A DNA stretch of 64,000 nucleotides, taken from Roseibacillus ishigakijimensis (GTDB lineage Bacteria > Verrucomicrobiota > Verrucomicrobiia > Verrucomicrobiales > Akkermansiaceae). Positions 17,665-26,728 of this stretch are shown here, one piece after another (within the stretch, counting starts at the first letter, position 1; each line of letters begins with the position of its first letter). The stretch spans positions 57,886 through 121,885 of the forward strand of contig NZ_JAENIO010000006.1 in the NCBI RefSeq assembly GCF_016595415.1, written 5' to 3'. Made by a program: the position numbers and the translations under genes. Under the pieces are notes generated by a model. It worked only from the letters and a program-made list of their open reading frames with translations, was not told the origin of the DNA and did no database searches.

Positions 17665-19157
17665 ACCCTCCCTACCGTCTCAATCAGAAAAACCTCTCCC
17701 AGCTGCCCGTCGACCTGCGCGTGCCCAGCTATGACCGCAGCCAAGTGCGCGCCGGCATCATGCATATCGGCGTGGGCGGCTTCCACCGCTCCCATCAGGC
17801 CGTTTACACCGACGAATTGCTCGCTCGCCCGGGCAATCTCGCCTGGGGAATCTGCGGGGTGGGCTTGCGCGATGGCGACCGCAAGATTGCCGACGTTCTC
17901 CGCCGGCAGGACTTCCTCTACACCCTCATCGTGCGCCATCCCGATGGGAAAATCGAGAACCGCGTGATTGGCTCCCTCGTCGACTTCATGCTGGGGTGTG
18001 ACGATCCCGGCGCGGTCATCGAGCGCATGGCCAGTGAGGAGACCCGCATCGTCTCCCTCACCATCACCGAGGGGGGCTACAACTTCGACTCCGCCACCGG
18101 CGAGTTCAATTTCGGCAATCGCGACGTCATCCACGACCTCTCCCACCCCACCGCGCCCCGCACCGTCTTCGGCTACCTCACCGAGGCCCTGCGCCGCCGC
18201 CGGGCCGTCGGGCTCGCTCCCTTCACCGTGCAATCCTGTGATAACATCCAGCACAATGGGGCCGTCACCCGCGAGATGGTCCTCGCCTTCGCCGGTCGGC
18301 AGGACCCCGACCTCGCGGCCTGGATGGAGAAGGAAGTGTCCTTCCCCAACGCCATGGTCGATCGCATCACCCCCGTGACCACCCCCGAGGATATCGAATA
18401 CCTCGAGGATGAAGTGGGCGTGAAGGACGAGTGGCCGGTCACCTGTGAGCCCTTCACCCAATGGGTCATCGAGGATGACTTCTGCTGTGGTCGGCCCGAT
18501 TGGCAGGAGGTCGGCACCCAGTTCGTGCCCGACGTCACCCCCTATGAAAAAATGAAGATCCGCCTCCTCAATGCCGGCCATTCCGTGCTGGGCATTTTGG
18601 GCTCGCTGCACGGCCACCACACCATCGACGGTGCTGTCGGTGACCCCCTCTTCGAGGCCTATCTCCGGCGTTTCATGGATTCTGAGGCCACCCCCGTGCT
18701 CGATACTGTGGCAGGCATCGATTTGGACGCTTACAAGGACTCCTTACTGGAGCGCTTCAGCAATCCCAACATCAAGGACAAGCTCTCCCGCATTTGTCTG
18801 GAGAGTTCTGCTAAATTGCCCAAGTTCCTCATCCCCACCATTCGCGAAAATCTCGCGACGGGCGGGAGCATCGAATACGCCACCCTCGTCCTCGCAGCCT
18901 GGTGCTACTACTCCGCCAAGGGACAGGACCGTCACGGCAAGGCCCTCGAGATCAGTGATGGTTTGAAGAACGAGCTCCACGAGGCGGCCGCCCGCACGCC
19001 TCAGGACCCGGTTGCTTTTCTCAAGGTCGAAGCTGTCTTTGGCGATCTGAGGAAGAACGCCACCTTCACCGCTGTCTACACCCGCATGGTGGGGGAAATC
19101 TTCGAGAACCCGAATATTTCCCAGCACATGCAGGCCATCCTCTTCGGTCGTGATTGA
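17661..19157 (+). CDS. mannitol 2-dehydrogenase family polyol dehydrogenase
   Basis: 498 residues, the usual length for long-chain polyol-specific dehydrogenases. The N-terminal Rossmann part starts with 'IMHIGVGGFHRSHQAVYTDE'. The C-terminal catalytic domain holds 'KMKIRLLNAGHSVLGILGSL' (about residues 296-315), which carries the Lys, Asn and His of the active site. These enzymes oxidise D-mannitol to D-fructose (or D-arabinitol/sorbitol to the ketose) with NAD+. The ATG overlaps the transporter stop as ATGA. With the fructokinase upstream, the operon would convert imported mannitol to fructose-6-phosphate. Confidence 0.9.
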   Translation: MNPPYRLNQKNLSQLPVDLRVPSYDRSQVRAGIMHIGVGGFHRSHQAVYTDELLARPGNLAWGICGVGLRDGDRKIADVLRRQDFLYTLIVRHPDGKIENRVIGSLVDFMLGCDDPGAVIERMASEETRIVSLTITEGGYNFDSATGEFNFGNRDVIHDLSHPTAPRTVFGYLTEALRRRRAVGLAPFTVQSCDNIQHNGAVTREMVLAFAGRQDPDLAAWMEKEVSFPNAMVDRITPVTTPEDIEYLEDEVGVKDEWPVTCEPFTQWVIEDDFCCGRPDWQEVGTQFVPDVTPYEKMKIRLLNAGHSVLGILGSLHGHHTIDGAVGDPLFEAYLRRFMDSEATPVLDTVAGIDLDAYKDSLLERFSNPNIKDKLSRICLESSAKLPKFLIPTIRENLATGGSIEYATLVLAAWCYYSAKGQDRHGKALEISDGLKNELHEAAARTPQDPVAFLKVEAVFGDLRKNATFTAVYTRMVGEIFENPNISQHMQAILFGRD

Positions 19158-19165
19158 GGCTTTTC

Positions 19166-19198
19166 CCCTTCGCTTTTTTCCAGAGAGAAGCGAAGGGA
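19166..19198 (+). terminator. hairpin after the mannitol operon
   Basis: A perfect 10-bp inverted repeat (CCCTTCGCTT ... AAGCGAAGGG, 13-base loop) begins nine bases after the dehydrogenase stop. It lacks a downstream U-run, so it may stabilise the mRNA end or terminate weakly. Confidence 0.5.
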
Positions 19199-19227
19199 GA
19201 GCGTTTGGCAAGAGTCCCAAAACCGCA

Positions 19228-19257
19228 GCGGTAGGGAGGTCTCGCCGAGACCTCCGC
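19228..19257. repeat. REP-like palindromic element, copy 1
   Basis: The core is GTAGGGAGGTCTCG followed by CCGAGACCTCC, able to fold as an 8-bp-plus stem. It matches copy 2 (19346-19370, opposite strand) over 25 bases with compensating stem changes. Confidence 0.65.
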
Positions 19258-19345
19258 GAGGACGGGGAAGGCGGGGAGAAAGGGGAAGGCGTTTGCCGGG
19301 ATAGAAGGTGGGGGGTGGGTCGAGGGGGGCAAGGGTGAATTCGGT

Positions 19346-19370
19346 GGATACCTCGGCGAGGCATCCCTAC
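19346..19370. repeat. REP-like palindromic element, copy 2 (inverted)
   Basis: On the minus strand the core is GTAGGGATGCCTCG followed by CCGAGGTATCC. Relative to copy 1, stem positions change in pairs (G-C to T-A, T-A to C-G), so the fold rather than the sequence is kept. Confidence 0.65.
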
Positions 19371-19418
19371 CCAAAGGCATCCCTACCCAAAGCCATCCTT
19401 ACCGGCAGCATCCCTACC
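19360..19418. repeat. tandem GGCATCCCTACCCAAA repeats
   Basis: Two perfect 16-base copies (19360-19375, 19376-19391), one diverged copy and one partial copy. The unit is one arm of the adjoining palindromic element, so the array probably grew from it. It ends just before the stop of the gene at 19421. Confidence 0.75.
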
Positions 19419-19420
19419 AA

Positions 19421-21154
19421 TTATCGCGGTGGCTCAGCGAGGAAGGCTTCCACTGCCTGCCGATCGGCTGTCGGAAGGGCGGCCACCCACTCCCGGGCCC
19501 CGTCGGGGTCAAGATTTTGCCAATTGATGGCGAGATTCTTCAGGCTCCACTCCCGGACCTCTCCGGCGGGTAGATTTTCTAGCCAGGCGCTGGCCTCCGC
19601 CGGGTCGCGCTGAAGTTCCGTCATCGCATGCTGGGAGGCGGCCTGAATGAGGGTGGAATCGTCCTGCCAGTTGGCCAGCTCGCGGATCTCGGGATGGGCG
19701 AGGGCGTATTCGATAGCCTCGGTAGTCACCTCAGGGTGAAGGTTGTCCGAGTTGAGAATGGCGGCAGCCAGGCGCAGACGCTCTTCCCCTTGCGCATCTT
19801 GGAAGCTTTGCGCGAATTCCTCGTGCTGCTCCGGGGACCAGTTGTAGGCGTAGATACTGTGATGCTGAAGTTGAGCCGGTGACATTTGCGCGATCTGCTC
19901 GCGTTGATGGCCGGGTTCATATTGATCGCTGGAGAAGGCGCCTCCGAGGCGTCCTCCAATCGAAGCTCCCCCGGAATTTTGGGTCAGCAATTGCTTCGCG
20001 TATTGCCGTCCTTCCTCGTCCAAGTATGGCTCCAGCATGTCCACTGCGTCTTCCGGTCGGGAGCTGATAAGGTTGGAAAGGATGCTTCGCATCCAGTTGG
20101 CTTCCGGTTGATAGCCCGACTTCAGCACCGCCAAGAGTTGATCAGGATTCGAGCGAGCCAGTTCTCCAAGGCGATAACCGAGGATGTTGCTCTTATGACT
20201 TTCGGAGAAACCCAGCTCCTGCCAGTTTGTCGTGAAGAGGGTGTCCACGTCCAGCTCTCCAAAAAGGTATCCCCTTTGGACGAGAGATTCCTTCCAGTTT
20301 TCGGGAAAGTCTCCCACGTGGGCGAGGATCTGGCTGATATTCTTCCGGGCAAATTGGTAGTCGTTGAGGAGCAAGTCGATTCCCTGAGGATGGTCGTAGA
20401 GCCGAGGCAGGGTGTTGGCAAAGTCCTTCTGGAGGTCGGCCTTGATCAGTGCGGTCTCCGCTGCAGTTGCCAGCGAAAGAGGGAGGTCGGCGAGCGAGCT
20501 TTCCAGCAAATCGCGGTTTCCTTCCGCCAGTTTGTTGACGATTTCCTCGTAGTAGTGCGGCTCCACCGAAAGCAGGATGCCGTCCCCGATGGCCTTCAAG
20601 ACGAGCTCCGGTCGCGATTGCGCGAGGGTGGCTAGGTATTGCGAACGCTGGTAGCCGACGGAGGTTTGTTCCAAGGCGGCGAAGAGTCGTTCTGGATCCT
20701 CATCGGCCAGTCGGGCCAGTTGCTCGGCGCTGGCTTGTTTGCCATTGCCAATCTGCCAGACCAGGTAGCCATTGGGGTCCTCTCGCTGCCAGCGTTCCTG
20801 CAGGATTTTGATGAAAAGTGTCTGCGCAAAGCCCTCCCGCTGCGAAAAGAGGCCTTCATCCAGCCAACGGGCGGCCTCTTCGATGGGCAGGCTGCGGGCG
20901 AGGGCAATGGCTCCCCGCATGCGCTCGCCTTCCGAGCGGGCACTCCGGATCCCTTTCAGCGCGTTCAGCGAAGGGGAGGGCGCTCCCTGTCGGGCCCGGC
21001 TCTTGGTGCTCCGGGTCGATTTAGTCGGGGTGTGCTCGGTCGCTCGCACGGCTTCTTTACTGGAATGGTCCGATCCGGGGGCGAGGGTCCAGCCAAGGGC
21101 TCCGGTGACGAGAAAGAGCGCGGCTCCGGTGAGGAGGGAGGAAGTGAGTTTCAT
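19421..21154 (-). CDS. signal-anchored alpha-helical repeat protein (paralog A)
   Basis: 577 residues. An N-terminal hydrophobic segment (about 7-24) is followed by a Ser/Thr/Lys/Arg-rich linker and a long alpha-helical region with recurring 'DP..A..W...LP' units, for example 'DPAEASAWLENLPAGEVREW' and 'LDPDGAREWVAALP'. Such W/DP helical-repeat proteins, in tandem and near signalling genes, recur in Verrucomicrobia; their function is unknown to me. It lies two bases downstream of the similarly built gene at 21157-22734. The pair is probably an operon made by duplication and then divergence. Confidence 0.75.
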   Translation of the reverse strand: MKLTSSLLTGAALFLVTGALGWTLAPGSDHSSKEAVRATEHTPTKSTRSTKSRARQGAPSPSLNALKGIRSARSEGERMRGAIALARSLPIEEAARWLDEGLFSQREGFAQTLFIKILQERWQREDPNGYLVWQIGNGKQASAEQLARLADEDPERLFAALEQTSVGYQRSQYLATLAQSRPELVLKAIGDGILLSVEPHYYEEIVNKLAEGNRDLLESSLADLPLSLATAAETALIKADLQKDFANTLPRLYDHPQGIDLLLNDYQFARKNISQILAHVGDFPENWKESLVQRGYLFGELDVDTLFTTNWQELGFSESHKSNILGYRLGELARSNPDQLLAVLKSGYQPEANWMRSILSNLISSRPEDAVDMLEPYLDEEGRQYAKQLLTQNSGGASIGGRLGGAFSSDQYEPGHQREQIAQMSPAQLQHHSIYAYNWSPEQHEEFAQSFQDAQGEERLRLAAAILNSDNLHPEVTTEAIEYALAHPEIRELANWQDDSTLIQAASQHAMTELQRDPAEASAWLENLPAGEVREWSLKNLAINWQNLDPDGAREWVAALPTADRQAVEAFLAEPPR

Positions 21155-21156
21155 GG

Positions 21157-22734
21157 TTAGGGTTCTTCGGTCGCTTCGGGGAGGGGGAAGTGGTCTGGAT
21201 TCCCTTTGAAATCCGGTGATTGTCGCCAGGCCATGGCGGCCTCGGGATCAGATCTGAGCCACCGATGATAGATGCTTCGTTGCTGGTGTTCGGGCTCCGT
21301 CGCCAAGGTCTCACTCCAAGCCATCGCGGCGGCAAATTCATTTTGGTGATTGAGCTGGTTGATGAGAATGCCCGCGCTGGCTTCGTAGGCCTGCGGATTG
21401 CTCTCCTTCTGTTGCGTGGTCCATTCCGCGAACTCGTTGAGATTGTGATTGGCCCATTTTTGGGCGGCGTGAGTGAAGCTGTTGGACTGGTGGCGATTCG
21501 GCTCGAATTTGCTCTGGCTCGCTAGTCCCGACATCAATTGGGCGGGATCTTTGCTGAGGAGACTGTCCAGAAAGGAGGGGATGGGGTTGTTCCCTCCTCC
21601 TTTGCCGCTAGTTCCGTTGTTGTAGTGAAACCAAGTTGTCCGGTCGGGATCGAGGTCGCTGTTCGCGAGTGCTTTCACCGCAAAGTCGATGCCCGCTTGC
21701 GGATCCTCGCGAAGAAGTTTTTCTCCATAGGCCACCACCATGTCCTGCTTGAGCCAGCCCTCAGGCGTCTCCTCCAAGACCTGCCGAGCGGCTTCTGGTT
21801 CTTCCGCAAGAAGACTCTCGAAGTGGGCCTTGGCCAGCCGGTTTTTGTCACTGGGGCCTTTGACAAGCTGGCTGAGGTCACTCAGAATTTCGGGTTCGAA
21901 TCGGCGGGCGATCTCAATCAGGCGATCCAATTCCGACTGGTCGGAATGATTGAATGCGGATAGACCGTGTTCCTTGATCAAGTCATAAGCCTTGCTGGGG
22001 TCCTCGCGGGCGAGAGCAAGAAGAGTCTGGGAATGGGCCGTGCGATTGCCTTTTTTCGTCAGCAGATAGGAGGCCTCCGGAGTCTGGCTGTCCGGCCATT
22101 TGGAAAGCCCGTTGAGGATACTGCGCCGGTTCTCCTCTGGAAAGCGGTCCCAATTCTCCAGTGCCCACTGGGGATGGAATTCGCCAATACCCCAGAAGGT
22201 CGGCCAGGGATCGGGACCCGCTTCGCCTGCGAGGGTAGCCTGCAGCGCAGCCTCGGGATCATGGCCCGCCCAAGCCCACCAGGCATAGCGGCTGTCGTTG
22301 GTGTCCTTGGTGGCTAGGATCGCCGCCGCTGGATCCACTCGGGTCCAGGCCATGAAGAGCAAGTCATTGAGGTCATTATTGCGGTCCTCGCGCTCCAGAT
22401 AACGGGAGTAAAAAGCAGGAAACTCCTCTGCCGGCAGGTCGAGGAGGAAAAGCGCCATGCGATCATAGAGTTGGCTGGCAGGGAGAGCATGGATGTCCTC
22501 CGCCGTGTCGGGGGACTGGATGGGCGGGAGGGTGGGTGCTCCGCCCCGGGCCTGCGGGCTCTGCGTGGTGGCTGCAGATCGGGCCGATTCTCTTGCACGA
22601 TGACTTTTGGTCGCCGCCGCCCCGGCCATCGAAGGCACTTTTGAGGCAGAGGAGGCTTGTCTGAAAATCCAACCCGAGCCGAAGCCAGTGAGAGCGAGGA
22701 TGACGAGGACGAGGAGGGAAGATCCTTTCTTCAT
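21157..22734 (-). CDS. signal-anchored alpha-helical repeat protein (paralog B)
   Basis: 525 residues with the same plan as its downstream neighbour: an N-terminal hydrophobic anchor ('LLVLVILALTGFGSGWIF'), a basic Ser/Ala-rich linker, then helical repeats with recurrent Trp and 'DP.AA' steps ('DPEAALQATLAGEAGPDPW', 'SDPEAAMAWRQSPDF'). No enzymatic motif was seen. The first gene of the pair, it begins about 80 bases from tRNA-Arg. A periplasmic scaffold or interaction role is a guess. Confidence 0.75.
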   Translation of the reverse strand: MKKGSSLLVLVILALTGFGSGWIFRQASSASKVPSMAGAAATKSHRARESARSAATTQSPQARGGAPTLPPIQSPDTAEDIHALPASQLYDRMALFLLDLPAEEFPAFYSRYLEREDRNNDLNDLLFMAWTRVDPAAAILATKDTNDSRYAWWAWAGHDPEAALQATLAGEAGPDPWPTFWGIGEFHPQWALENWDRFPEENRRSILNGLSKWPDSQTPEASYLLTKKGNRTAHSQTLLALAREDPSKAYDLIKEHGLSAFNHSDQSELDRLIEIARRFEPEILSDLSQLVKGPSDKNRLAKAHFESLLAEEPEAARQVLEETPEGWLKQDMVVAYGEKLLREDPQAGIDFAVKALANSDLDPDRTTWFHYNNGTSGKGGGNNPIPSFLDSLLSKDPAQLMSGLASQSKFEPNRHQSNSFTHAAQKWANHNLNEFAEWTTQQKESNPQAYEASAGILINQLNHQNEFAAAMAWSETLATEPEHQQRSIYHRWLRSDPEAAMAWRQSPDFKGNPDHFPLPEATEEP

Positions 22735-22813
22735 TCACTCATCTCCCTAGCAAGAGAGACTGCTGAAGGGAAGAAGATTGTTCTTCCCACCGTCGCGGAA
22801 CGAATAAGAGAAG

Positions 22814-22894
<81 letters not shown>

Positions 22895-22929
22895 ATTGTG
22901 AATGAGTTGTGAAGTTGTCGGGTTCTTCG

Positions 22930-22951
22930 TTGACCACTGCTGTTGACCACT
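22930..22951 (+). repeat. paired TTGACCACT repeats, left end of island
   Basis: Two TTGACCACT copies (22930-22938, 22943-22951) start 13 bases apart, with a third partial copy after them. The same pair occurs at the right end. They are candidate arm-type integrase binding sites. Confidence 0.6.
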
Positions 22952-22973
22952 GTTTGACAACAGGGCGCAAGCC

Positions 22974-23387
22974 GTGCGAAATGCTCGCATGGCTGGCGAC
23001 TGGGAACAGGTTGCGGAAAACTTGGTGAGACATTGCCCTTCGGGAGGCTTGTATCTACGAGCGCGGGTTGGTGGCAAGCTCATTCGGAGGTCCCTCGGGA
23101 CGAAGGCCGTCAAAATCGCCAAGATGAAGCGCGACGATATGCTTTCCAAGCTCCGTGCTCAGGCGGGTGTGATCGCGAAGGGAAAGGCGCTCTCGCGAGA
23201 GGGAGCTTTTGAACTTCTTCGTGCTCATTATCGAGCCCAAGACATTAAGCCGCGCTCGCTCGACTATCGAGAAGAGTTGATCGGCTTTCTCGAACGCACC
23301 CTGCCGAAGACTCCGATTTCCCAATGGTCGGAGCAGGAGATCGAGCGTTGGTGGCAATCGCCGGAGTCGACCCGGCTGAGGTCTTGA
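22974..23387 (+). pseudogene. truncated tyrosine recombinase (integrase) remnant
   Basis: 137 residues. The opening resembles the DNA-arm-binding part of phage-type integrases ('GLYLRARVGGKLIRRSLGTK'), followed by a SAM-like core-binding helix bundle ('PRSLDYREELIGFLERTLPK', 'WSEQEIERWW'). The frame stops just after this. The catalytic domain with the Arg-His-Arg-Tyr residues is absent in all nearby frames, so the enzyme cannot be active. It lies beside the left att repeat, as island integrases do, and was probably the enzyme that inserted the island. Confidence 0.75.
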
Positions 23388-23460
23388 GTCGGGCGAGCGT
23401 CTTCGAAAGAGATCTCGCAGTAGAAGTAGAGGCGGAGAAGTTTCGAGCGAGTTCACGGCG

Positions 23461-24825
23461 GCGGGTTATTCATACCCGGCGACGACTAACCCTCTCGTTC
23501 CAGCTGGATATTATCAGGCTGACGGTGGGCCAATGCCAGACCCGAGCGGTCCAATGCATGTAGGCACGGAGCTTGGCGAATATTTCCACGTCCAGCCGAA
23601 CCCCGCAGGAGGTTTTCTGGCGTTTGGCCACTCACAGATTCAGTCTCAGGACGGAACCGACGAGGAGGGCGGAACCTACACGTCCGGCCAACGAGAGGCG
23701 GTTTACGTATCGATAGACTTTATCAACTGGACGTTTGAGCGATGGATTGACGCGGTCGGCAACGGTTCCGCGCACTCAGGCTACAGTGTAACCGCCTACC
23801 TTCCCGGACTGGTCATGCAGGCGGCTGATGCGGGTTCCGGTGCCGGCACAAAACGCGCGCTTGGTTATTCGGTGGATGGGCTCCATTGGCAAAAAATGCC
23901 TCGTCATACGTCTGCTTGGCCCGTTCTTTACGGCAAGCGTCGTTATGCGGTGTCCTGTAGTTATCTTGTTTTGGATGGGCAGGAGTTCGGGCTCTACCAA
24001 TACACCGATCCTATCGTTAACTCCGCAAGCACTTCCGCCTTTCAACGCTGGATTGGCCTCGCCCGGCTTTCCCGTGACCTCCGCCGCCCGGCTTCTCCTT
24101 TTTGTCGGCTACGCCTAGCGGGTGGACCTCATCGGCTGTTATTGGCGGTGGTCTGGGTCCCTACGCGATTTCTTACGACCCTGTGACCTCTGGCGGACAA
24201 GGGATGGCTGAATTGACGGGACGAGGAGAAGGGCTCATCGAATGGGACGAGGAGCTGGTTCCGGAAGACTTCGCCGAGTTGTGGGTCGAAGTGCCTCGCA
24301 TCGAGAACTCGGACCGGGGATTTTGGGCCGTTGGATTCGGAGATTGCGCGGTGGATTTTGACGTCTCCGGCCCGACCGGCGACCACACCAAAGGCTTCCA
24401 CTATTTCTCTGCCCAGTTCGCTCCGGAAGCGTCAGGGACCGAGGAGGACCGCCGAGGGTTTCGTTACATTGGATGACAGCTCAACCTCGGTTGATTATAC
24501 GTCTAATCCAGACCTGACAACGCCAATCGAATATCCGGGTTTTTCCGATGAGGCATGGGCTGATCCTCACTCGCTACGAGTGGGTATCTGTCGTGTCCGC
24601 AGCACGGACGGAAACGAAATCATCACGTATCTGCAGGCGTGGTGCAAGGACCAGATCGCTCATTGCGTGAAGCTTGACGACATGGAACTAACAACTGCCG
24701 TCAAGCCATTCTTCTTCCATTCGACCGAAAAGGGAGGCGCGACAATGACCGAGTTCTGCCGGATCAAAGGAATACGCGTCTTAGTCTCCCAACACCCGCC
24801 GCTCATGGACGAGACGCCGGCGTAA
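23461..24825 (+). pseudogene. decayed gene of unknown family, at least two frameshifts
   Basis: Coding-like sequence runs through the region but changes frame. One frame reads from before 23461 ('GYSYPATTNPLVPAGYY', then a block ending near 24045), a second carries 'LGPYAISYDPVTSGGQG' to about 24450, and the last carries 'GFVTLDDSSTSVDYTSNPD' to the stop at 24825. Joined, these give a protein of about 430 residues with 'GYSVDGLHWQKMP' and 'DFINWTFERW' motifs, recalling sequence repeats of secreted or phage-tail beta proteins, but I cannot name it. The 3' end overlaps the convergent acyltransferase gene by 23 bases. Confidence 0.5.
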
Positions 24826-26728
24826 GAAGATGCTCTTCGATGAAAGTTGCATTTCTTAAAGCTCCCTGTGTCGATAGGTGTTGTTCGTCATGATAGAGAA
24901 GATGACCATTAAACTCAGCAATAAATAGGTCTTCGGAGAGAAAGTTTTTCTTGGGGTTAAGAATAGTTGATCCTGTATTTTTAATCAAACGTAAGATTTC
25001 GCTATCAATGCCGTCAAACTTATCTAGGTCAGCGGTGTTTTTGAGATGGCTTTCATAATCTCTACCCAACCATCTGGAAATTGCGATTTCTTTAGGGATG
25101 TCGATCGTATGCACTGGAACATCAAGAAGTAGAACGGGGTGCGCGCCAATTGCAATGACCTCCTCTATAGTTTTCAGTAAATTTATCTGAAGATCGGGCT
25201 CGCTGGAAACTGCGCTCCAATAAGCATTTAAAACCACGGTGTCTACTTTCTCGGATTTCACAAATTCAAGCACAGCTTGGTTGAAGGCTGGGGAATCTTT
25301 TCCTAGTCCATATTGACTTTCGTGGACAAAATCTAGGACTGGTGGAGTGGATGGGTGCGCCGCCACATAGCCTTTCCATCCTCGCTTTTTCAGGACCTCG
25401 TCAAAAGCGGGAGTGATGCTCATTGCATGGCTATCTCCCCACAGCAAAAGAGTCTTCTTGCCGTGAGGGTCGCCGATTTCCGGGAGATTTCGGGACCGGA
25501 CATCTCTTGGTTTAACTTGGACGCGAAACTTGCGGTCATGCTTGGCCTCGGCAGCTGCGAGGGCGTCAGCTGGGAGGCGCGAGGGGATTCCATTGAACTT
25601 GGCGACGACAATTCCGATCACGAGCACGGCGGCTTGCACGGCTCCCACTCCAAGCAGAACAAATCTTCCCTGCTTTGTTGTTTGTGGGCTGCGAAAACGG
25701 TTCTCGATGAACTTCCAAGAAAGAACAGCCAAGACGAAGCTAGAAAACAAAATGGAAAGCCCTGCCCCCGTCGAAATCTCGCCAAAGGAAAGATAGCGAG
25801 TAAAGGCAGCCATTGGCCAATGCCAGAGATACCAGGAATACGAAATCAACCCGACGAACACGACCGGGCGAGACGCAAGGGCTCGCGACACTACCGGCAT
25901 CGGGGAGCCATCATGGGCTCCAGTCCGCAACCAGATGAGGAGAGCGGCACCAAGAACGGGAGGAAGTGCGGCCATTCCGGGAAAGGCTGTTTCGGCGTCG
26001 AAGAAAAAAACGGGTAAAATGATTCCGCTCAAACCCGCCAAAGAGAGAAGGCTCGAAACGACCTTTCGCTCAAACAAGCCGGGGCGTGGTAGAAAAGCCA
26101 CGAGGACTCCGGCTAATAGCTCCCATGTCCGAGTCGGCAACAGGTAGAAGGTTGCATCGGAATCTTTCGGCAAAGCGTAAATGCTGAGAGCCAAGCTCAA
26201 CAAGATGCCAGTGAGGATGAAGCCTAGAACGAACCGAACTTGACCGTTGGCAATCTTGAAAATCGCCCACAGAAATAGTGGGAGGAAGAGGTAGAATTGC
26301 TCTTCTACCGCCAGCGACCACATGTGCAGAAGCGGCATTTCCTCGGCACTGGAAGCAAAGTAGCCCCCGCTTTTCCAAAAGAAAAAGTTCGCCCCCATTA
26401 CGGAGGCATAGAACGAGGACTTGCCCAGTGAATCGTAATCATCGGGCAATAAAATGAAATAGCCGGCTGTGAGCGTGGCTAAGACAACCGCCAGAAAGGC
26501 CGGAGTGATCCGGCGAATGCGGCGGACCCAGAAATCTCGAAACGAGAATTTATTTTGGCCCAACTTTTTCCAAATTATTGAGCTGATCAGGTATCCGGAT
26601 ATGACGAAAAAGACGTCAACCCCAATGTATCCACCGGGCATGCCAAGGCCGCAATGGAACAGGACGACAGCAATGACTGCGAGAGCCCGGAGGCCGTCGA
26701 TGTCGGGGCGGTAGTTGATAGCGCTCAT
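24803..26728 (-). CDS. membrane O-acyltransferase (acyltransferase 3 + SGNH domain)
   Basis: 641 residues. The N-terminal 370 residues are an acyltransferase-3 membrane domain of the OafA/YrhL type: 'YRPDIDGLRALAVIAVVLFH', 'GGYIGVDVFFVISGYLISS', 'MWSLAVEEQFYLFLPL'. A C-terminal SGNH hydrolase-like domain carries 'LLLWGDSHAMSITPAFDEVL' and the late 'DEQHLSTQGA' block. Such fused proteins add acetyl groups to lipopolysaccharide O-antigen, capsule or peptidoglycan sugars at the inner membrane. As the only intact gene of the tRNA-Arg island, with lower G+C than its neighbours, it is the likely cargo. Surface modification that alters phage or host recognition is inferred. Confidence 0.9.
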   Translation of the reverse strand: MSAINYRPDIDGLRALAVIAVVLFHCGLGMPGGYIGVDVFFVISGYLISSIIWKKLGQNKFSFRDFWVRRIRRITPAFLAVVLATLTAGYFILLPDDYDSLGKSSFYASVMGANFFFWKSGGYFASSAEEMPLLHMWSLAVEEQFYLFLPLFLWAIFKIANGQVRFVLGFILTGILLSLALSIYALPKDSDATFYLLPTRTWELLAGVLVAFLPRPGLFERKVVSSLLSLAGLSGIILPVFFFDAETAFPGMAALPPVLGAALLIWLRTGAHDGSPMPVVSRALASRPVVFVGLISYSWYLWHWPMAAFTRYLSFGEISTGAGLSILFSSFVLAVLSWKFIENRFRSPQTTKQGRFVLLGVGAVQAAVLVIGIVVAKFNGIPSRLPADALAAAEAKHDRKFRVQVKPRDVRSRNLPEIGDPHGKKTLLLWGDSHAMSITPAFDEVLKKRGWKGYVAAHPSTPPVLDFVHESQYGLGKDSPAFNQAVLEFVKSEKVDTVVLNAYWSAVSSEPDLQINLLKTIEEVIAIGAHPVLLLDVPVHTIDIPKEIAISRWLGRDYESHLKNTADLDKFDGIDSEILRLIKNTGSTILNPKKNFLSEDLFIAEFNGHLLYHDEQHLSTQGALRNATFIEEHLLTPASRP

